DNA of 30,051 bases, from contig JACMQD010000036.1 of NCBI GenBank assembly GCA_014377155.1, forward strand, positions 1 through 30,051. The letters run 5' to 3'. Below are positions 25,514-30,051 of the stretch, piece after piece. The stretch comes from Herminiimonas sp. (lineage in GTDB: Bacteria; Pseudomonadota; Gammaproteobacteria; Burkholderiales; Burkholderiaceae). Positions within the stretch are counted from its first letter, which is position 1. Each line of letters opens with the position of its first letter. A program made the position numbers and the translations under genes. The notes below the pieces were generated by a model that was not told the origin of the DNA, did not search any database, and was given only the letters and a program-made list of their open reading frames with translations.

Positions 25514-28366
25514 ATGACAGCGGCTGCGCCCGCCCCCGCCCCCGCCCTTACCAAGCCGGAGGCGGACGATCCCTCCGTCAGGAATGCTGAAGAAATTGCG
25601 CAATCGCTCGGTACGGATGTCAGCATCGGGCTGACGGCAGCGCAGGCGTTGCACCGACTTTTGCAAGATGGCCCCAACGCACTGCGCGCCGCGCCGCGGC
25701 GGCCGACCTGGCGTCGTGTGCTTTCCCACTTCCAGGACCCTCTCGTCTACCTGCTGCTGGTTGCAATCGGCATCGCACTCGTTGCCTGGACAATCGACGG
25801 CCTGGCCGGCTGGCCGCTCGACGCCATCGTCATCGCGACCATCGTCCTGCTCAATGGCGCGCTGGGCTTTGCACAGGAAGCCAAGGCAGAAAATGCCGTC
25901 GCAGCACTCAACAGGATGACTGCAGCAAGCGCGTCGGTCCTGCGTGACGGTCAGGTGCTGCGGATTCCCAGCACCGATCTGGTCCGCGGGGACATCCTTG
26001 TACTGGCCGAGGGTGACGCCGTCGGCGCCGATGCGCGCTTGCTGGAAGCGACCTCGCTGCGCGTGCAGGAAGCCTCGCTGACCGGTGAGAGCGAAGCCGT
26101 GCTGAAGGATGCCGCCACCTTGCCGAAAGCGGTGCCGCTCGGCGACCGCCTCAACATGGTCTTCAAGGGCACGGCGGTCGCCCAGGGTGCCGGCCGCGCC
26201 GTGGTCACCGCCAACGGCATGGCCACCGAGATGGGCACGATCGCCGCGATGCTCGGCGCGACCGTCGAGGAGCCGACACCCCTGGAGAAGGAAGTCGGGC
26301 GCATCGGCCGCATGCTCGGCGTCGCGATCGTCATCATTGCCGTGGTGGTGGTGGCAACCATCCTGCTGATGTCGGACATCCGCAGCGCCGCCGATGTCAT
26401 TCCCGTGCTGCTGCTCGGCGTGTCGCTGGCAGTGGCGGCCGTGCCCGAAGGCTTGCCGGCGATTCTATCGGTGGTGCTGGCGCTCGGCGTGCAGCGCATG
26501 GCGAGGCACAATGCGATCGTCAAGAAGCTCTCATCGGTGGAAACGCTCGGCTCGGCGTCGGTGATCGCCTCGGACAAGACCGGTACCCTGACCCGCGCCG
26601 AAATGACCATCGAGCGGGTCATCACCGCGTCGGGCAACACGCGCATCACCGGTGTCGGGTATGCCCCCGAGGGCCAGGTCGAGCACAAAGGCGCCGCGCT
26701 GGTCGCCGGGCCACTGCAAGCGGAGAACGTGGTGATGCTCAGCGGCGGCAGCCTGGCCGGCAACGCCGAACTGCGCCAGGAGGAAGATGGCGCGTGGCAG
26801 ATTCATGGCGACCCGACTGAAGCCGCATTCCTGGTGGCCGAGCGCAAACTGGGCGTCACCGCGCGGCGCGAGCGACGTTTCGAGCGCATCAGCGAAATCC
26901 CGTTCACCTCCGAGCGCAAGATGATGTCGACCATCGAATTCGACCACGAACACGACGACGCGGTCGTGGTCATCACCAAGGGCGCACCGGATGTGCTGCT
27001 CGACAGATGCACCCGGGTCCGGGTGGGGATGGAGACCATTGCGCTCGATGCCGCAAGGCGTGCGCAGATCCTGGCCGATGTGAACACGCTGTCGGATGCG
27101 GCGCTGCGTACGCTCGCCGTGGCCTACCGTCCCCTCGCCCCGAATGAAGACCGGCACACTGCGGCGTCGCTCGAACGCGATCTCGTCTTCGTGGGCACCG
27201 TGGGCATCATCGACCCGCCGCGTGACGAGGCAGCGGTCGCCATCCGCGAAGCGCACCGGGCCGGCATCCGGGTCATCATGATCACGGGTGACCACCCGCG
27301 CACCGCCTCCCGCATCGCCGCGGATCTGGATATCGTGGACGAAGGCGCCAATGCGCTGACCGGGCTCGAACTCGATGCGATGAACGATGCGGCCTTTGCC
27401 GAGGCGGTGCGCAAGACATCCGTCTACGCGCGGGTGTCGCCGGCGAACAAGCTGCGCATCGTCGCAGCATTGCGGGCCGACGGCAACGTCGTTGCCATGA
27501 CCGGCGATGGCGTCAACGACGCACCGGCCCTGAAGGCGGCCGACATCGGCATCGCGATGGGCATGACGGGCACCGAAGTGACCAAGGAAGCGGCCAAGAT
27601 GATTCTCGCCGACGACAATTTTGCGACCATCGTCGAAGCGGTGCGCGAGGGGCGCGGCATTCTGGACAACATCCGCAAATTCCTGCGCTACCTGCTGTCG
27701 TCCAACATGGGCGAGGTGCTGACGGTCTTCCTGGGCGTGGTCGGTGCCGGCGTGATCGGCCTGAAAGGCACGGGCGCCACAGTGGTGATGCCGCTGCTCG
27801 CCACGCAGCTTCTGTGGATCAACCTGATCACCGACACCGGACCGGCACTGGCGATGGGCATCGATCCGCCTGCCGACGACCTCATGGCCCGCAAGCCCCG
27901 GCATCTGAGCGAACCGGTGATCGACGCCCGCATGTGGACGGACGTGATGCTGACCGGCCTGGTCATTGCCGTGGTGACGCTGCTGACGATCGACATCTAT
28001 CTGCCTGGCGGGCTGATCGAAGGCACCCGCGATCTCGTCACTGCGCGCACTGCAGGCTTCACGGTTCTGGTGTTGACCAGCATGTTCACCTGCTTCACCG
28101 CGCGTTCCGACACGACGAGTGCGTTCGCGCACCTGTTCACCAACCCCTGGCTGTGGGGTGCGGTTGCCCTGTCGGTGCTGCTGCAGGTAGCGGTCGTCAA
28201 CGTGGCTTTCCTCAATCTGGCCTTCGGCACGGCGCCGCTGGCGTTGCACCAGTGGCTGGTCTGCACTGCGATGGCGAGCGCGGTGTTGTGGTGCAGCGAG
28301 TTGCGCAAGCTGGCGAGGCGCGTTTGGCGCCGCAGGAACCTGGCGCCTCACCACGCGCGGCAGTGA
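25514..28366 (+). CDS. P2-type cation-transporting ATPase (Ca2+-ATPase-like)
   Basis: A 950-aa P-type ATPase with an N-terminal cation-ATPase domain (~25-85), actuator motif TGES (190-193), TM4 PEGLP (311-315), phosphorylation motif DKTGTLT (Asp354), nucleotide-binding KGAPD, and hinge TGDGVNDAPAL (from ~662). Ion-ligand positions match site II of SERCA-type pumps: Glu in PEGLP, Asn and Glu in TM5 (SSNMGE), and Asn, Thr, Asp in TM6 (NLITDTGPA). The site I Glu of TM8 is not apparent, so one Ca2+ or Mn2+ per cycle is plausible. It would export the cation across the inner membrane. The Ala/Pro-rich N-terminus and high GC differ from the neighbours. The start has no clear ribosome site. Confidence 0.92.
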   Translation: MTAAAPAPAPALTKPEADDPSVRNAEEIAQSLGTDVSIGLTAAQALHRLLQDGPNALRAAPRRPTWRRVLSHFQDPLVYLLLVAIGIALVAWTIDGLAGWPLDAIVIATIVLLNGALGFAQEAKAENAVAALNRMTAASASVLRDGQVLRIPSTDLVRGDILVLAEGDAVGADARLLEATSLRVQEASLTGESEAVLKDAATLPKAVPLGDRLNMVFKGTAVAQGAGRAVVTANGMATEMGTIAAMLGATVEEPTPLEKEVGRIGRMLGVAIVIIAVVVVATILLMSDIRSAADVIPVLLLGVSLAVAAVPEGLPAILSVVLALGVQRMARHNAIVKKLSSVETLGSASVIASDKTGTLTRAEMTIERVITASGNTRITGVGYAPEGQVEHKGAALVAGPLQAENVVMLSGGSLAGNAELRQEEDGAWQIHGDPTEAAFLVAERKLGVTARRERRFERISEIPFTSERKMMSTIEFDHEHDDAVVVITKGAPDVLLDRCTRVRVGMETIALDAARRAQILADVNTLSDAALRTLAVAYRPLAPNEDRHTAASLERDLVFVGTVGIIDPPRDEAAVAIREAHRAGIRVIMITGDHPRTASRIAADLDIVDEGANALTGLELDAMNDAAFAEAVRKTSVYARVSPANKLRIVAALRADGNVVAMTGDGVNDAPALKAADIGIAMGMTGTEVTKEAAKMILADDNFATIVEAVREGRGILDNIRKFLRYLLSSNMGEVLTVFLGVVGAGVIGLKGTGATVVMPLLATQLLWINLITDTGPALAMGIDPPADDLMARKPRHLSEPVIDARMWTDVMLTGLVIAVVTLLTIDIYLPGGLIEGTRDLVTARTAGFTVLVLTSMFTCFTARSDTTSAFAHLFTNPWLWGAVALSVLLQVAVVNVAFLNLAFGTAPLALHQWLVCTAMASAVLWCSELRKLARRVWRRRNLAPHHARQ

Positions 28367-28402
28367 CGCGACCAATGTGTCGGACTAAAATCGCATCAAG
28401 CG

Positions 28403-28725
28403 ATGTTTGAGTTACAACTTAAAAGGGAGCACATGAAAATTCTTGTTGCAGTCGGTAGCGTGACCGGCTTGTCGGCCAGCGAGGCAAATACGCTTAATCA
28501 AATGAAACTAAAAGGCAGTTATCTCTACCGCGCGAAGCTGGGCGGAAGCGTCGGCTATTTCAAGACAACTGGTTCGTCCGACAGCACTGCATATCCGGGC
28601 CTGCAAGATGATGGCACCGGTGGGATGACGGCAATTCCGATTAGCGGAAGCGCGGCAAACAATCCGGATACCCGAGGTTCGATACCTCAGTTGTTCTGGA
28701 GTCCGGTGCAAAACGTCCGGGTCAG
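28403..28725 (+). pseudogene. Outer-membrane β-barrel protein fragment truncated by an IS relic
   Basis: About 105 residues are open. From residue ~30 the sequence KLKGSYLYRAKLGGSVGYFKTTGSSD, here to ~56, then NPDTRGSIPQLFWSPVQNVRV has the alternating pattern of transmembrane β-strands. It resembles the C-terminal part of large outer-membrane proteins that go with multiheme cytochromes, a weak assignment. The barrel should continue with at least one more strand and a terminal aromatic residue, but at ~28725 the frame runs into the antisense of an IS5-type transposase. The N-terminus (MKILVAVGSVTG from ATG 28433) may also be unrelated to the rest. Confidence 0.55.
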
Positions 28726-29025
28726 ATTGGCGATGCCGAACAACGTGAACAGCTGCGCCGTGTTTTTCGCCAACCCGCGGTAATGCGTCTTCCGATAATG
28801 CAGCAGGTTGTTGACGACATGGAATGGGTGCTCGACCTTTGCGCGCACACTCGCCTTGAGCACTTCCAGGTTTTCACGCATGCGTCCCAATTGTGGGCCT
28901 GGCAGCGCGTGCGTTGGGTACGTTTCATCGCGACGTGCCAATGCACCGTTGTACCTTGATTCCTTTCGCGCTTCTCCACGCCCTGGTAGCCAGCATCGGC
29001 CAGCACAATCGGCTCATCATTGTCA
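28725..29025 (-). pseudogene. IS5-family transposase C-terminal relic with a frameshift
   Basis: The relic corresponds to the last ~100 residues of the transposase at 8928-9761. The second catalytic Asp region VLADAGYQGVEKRERNQ is followed, after a one-base deletion near 28918, by GPQLGRMRENLEVLKASVRA, then KVEHPFHV (catalytic Glu) and GLAKNTAQLFTLFGIANL. It lacks the N-terminal two thirds and cannot be active. Base identity to the other copy looks roughly 75-80 percent by eye, so it is a related but different IS. Its 5' edge touches the stop codon of the glutathione transferase gene and its 3' edge cuts the β-barrel protein fragment. Confidence 0.8.
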
Positions 29026-29030
29026 TTGCA

Positions 29031-29693
29031 TCAGGCCGGCGCGCCTGCCTGTCGCAACGGTTCCGCTTCGGCAAACGCGTCAAGTGCGTCACAGTGAGCC
29101 ATGATCCGATCAATGGTCGGAATGTCGACAACGGTGATTTTAAAAATCCGCGTCATGACAACGATACTGGCCAGGCAGATGTCGGCGATCGTCGGCGCAT
29201 CGCCATGACAAAACTTTCCTGTTTCCGCATCGCTGGCAAGCCGTTGTTCGAAGGCTTGCAGACCTGTCGTGAACCAGTGAATCTGCCAGGCACGCCATGA
29301 AGCATCATCGATGTTGCTGGTCGCCGTCAGGTATTTTTTGACGCGCGGCGTGACCAGCGGATGGGTGTCCGTCGCCAGCATTGCAGCCAACGACCGAACC
29401 CGCGCGCGTGCATGCAGATCTTGCGGCAGCAAGGGTGGCGCTGGCTGCAATTCGTCGAGGAATTCAAGAATTGCCAGCGACTGCGTGAGCGGGGCATGGC
29501 CTGTTTCAAGCAACGCCGGAATTGCACCGAGCGGATTGATTTTCAAAAACGCCTCGCTGCGCTGTTCGCCGGCATCAAGATTGACGATACGCTCTTGCAC
29601 CGCCAACCCTTTCAAATTCAATGCGACGCGCACGCGGTAGGTGGCGGAGGTACGCCAGAAAGCGAACAGTTCGAACTCGGTCTGCTGGGTCAT
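29031..29693 (-). CDS. Zeta-class glutathione S-transferase / maleylacetoacetate isomerase-like
   Basis: A 220-aa GST. The N-terminal thioredoxin-fold domain carries the FWRTSATYRVRVALNLKGL motif; the Ser/Thr-rich start and the YRVRVAL helix are the zeta-class (MaiA) signature. NPLGAIPALLE and the glutathione-contacting QSLAILEFLDE follow. The α-helical C-terminal domain contains GDAPTIADICLASIVV. It may isomerise maleylacetoacetate or maleylpyruvate in aromatic degradation, or conjugate electrophiles to glutathione. I choose MTQQTEF at 29693; the upstream extension to 29732 lacks support. The C-terminus abuts the IS5 relic, so the last few residues may not be native. No other aromatic-catabolism gene is in the window. 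Confidence 0.85.
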   Translation of the reverse strand: MTQQTEFELFAFWRTSATYRVRVALNLKGLAVQERIVNLDAGEQRSEAFLKINPLGAIPALLETGHAPLTQSLAILEFLDELQPAPPLLPQDLHARARVRSLAAMLATDTHPLVTPRVKKYLTATSNIDDASWRAWQIHWFTTGLQAFEQRLASDAETGKFCHGDAPTIADICLASIVVMTRIFKITVVDIPTIDRIMAHCDALDAFAEAEPLRQAGAPA

Positions 29694-30051
29694 GGTGTGT
29701 CCTTGCGTTGATGAACCGTATATTTCGGACAATCAGTTTATGATTAATTTCACTTTAACGATGCACGCGCAGCTTCTTGCAAAGGCAGGCGCTGGGCGCT
29801 GACTTGCAACCTTGATTCTATCTCTGGAGTTCGGGCCAATCGAGCGGGTGCGGGCAAACTCCCCGTCATCACGCCTGTTGTAGGCGAAATCCCAGGCAAG
29901 TGCATCGCTCTTCGTCCAGTTAATTTCCATGCCCATGCCGGACCTCGACCCTCGAAACACCCCTTGGATTGAAGGTGTTGCAACGACCGGTTCAATCCGC
30001 ACACTATCTCCGCATTCGGTACAGCGAGCGGATGGCCGAAGCCCGTATCGA
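29694..30051. other. Right edge of the window with no recognised gene
   Basis: Open frames on the minus strand (29733-30002 and 29750-30004) have translations without a recognisable domain. A segment reading upstream from the window edge contains RCTECG, which could be part of a protein extending beyond the window, but this is too weak to call. Confidence 0.4.

Noticed and set aside
26531..28375. 614-codon minus-strand open frame opposite the cation ATPase
   Set aside because: It is a shadow of a GC-rich gene; its translation is His/Arg/Gln-rich with no domain, while the plus strand has every P-type ATPase motif.
29733..30004. Two minus-strand open frames at the right edge
   Set aside because: No domain, no clear ribosome site and overlapping frames; the window ends before a decision is possible.

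Overview
The window looks like an accessory, rearranged chromosomal segment of a betaproteobacterium. Burkholderiales is most likely, perhaps an Oxalobacteraceae relative; this is inferred from protein style and moderate-to-high GC, not from a marker gene. I see no rRNA, tRNA or CRISPR array. Genes sit in short blocks separated by insertion-sequence debris and decayed genes.

Left third (1-10.2 kb). A complete-looking IS3-family element (3-1243) is followed by a terminator hairpin and an antitoxin-like remnant. Next come a VirK/YbjX (DUF535) gene and a mosaic IS5-family transposase relic. A probable two-gene oxidoreductive unit follows: a zinc-dependent, formaldehyde-dehydrogenase-like alcohol dehydrogenase and a catalase-family heme protein. 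A chimera of IS66 transposase and the KdpE C-terminus, a flavodoxin-fold oxidoreductase, a cluster of nested inverted repeats, a 5'-truncated IS5-family transposase and a small hypothetical gene complete this part.

Middle (10.4-21.5 kb). This part reads as a stress island. It holds an AraC-type regulator, a heavily deleted histidine-kinase remnant, a phosphotransferase/P-loop kinase fusion protein, a three-BON-domain protein and, divergently, an orphan dnaK with no grpE or dnaJ beside it. A minus-strand set follows: PLD-family phospholipase/cardiolipin-synthase-like protein, HlyD-type adaptor, FtsX/MacB-type permease and LolD/MacB-type ATPase. The last three genes overlap and are probably translationally coupled.

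Right third (22.1-30 kb). This holds thioredoxin 2 (trxC), an uncharacterised Cys/His-motif membrane protein, and a DUF2892-AhpD-like gene pair. Upstream of that pair lies an FNR/ANR-type box placed exactly where a class II oxygen-responsive promoter would have it. A Met-rich lipoprotein, a decayed gene, a large P2-type Ca2+-ATPase-like cation pump, an outer-membrane-protein fragment cut by an IS5 relic, and a zeta-class glutathione S-transferase/maleylacetoacetate isomerase follow.

Together, the BON protein, chaperone, cation ATPase, Zn-alcohol dehydrogenase, AraC regulator, peroxide and thiol enzymes and FNR-type promoter recall the low-oxygen-activated stress loci known in Burkholderia. 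That comparison is an inference from gene content. No wholly new system can be proven from the sequence alone; the best leads are the FNR-type promoter, the orphan dnaK, the Cys/His-motif protein and the nested palindromes at 8.6 kb.
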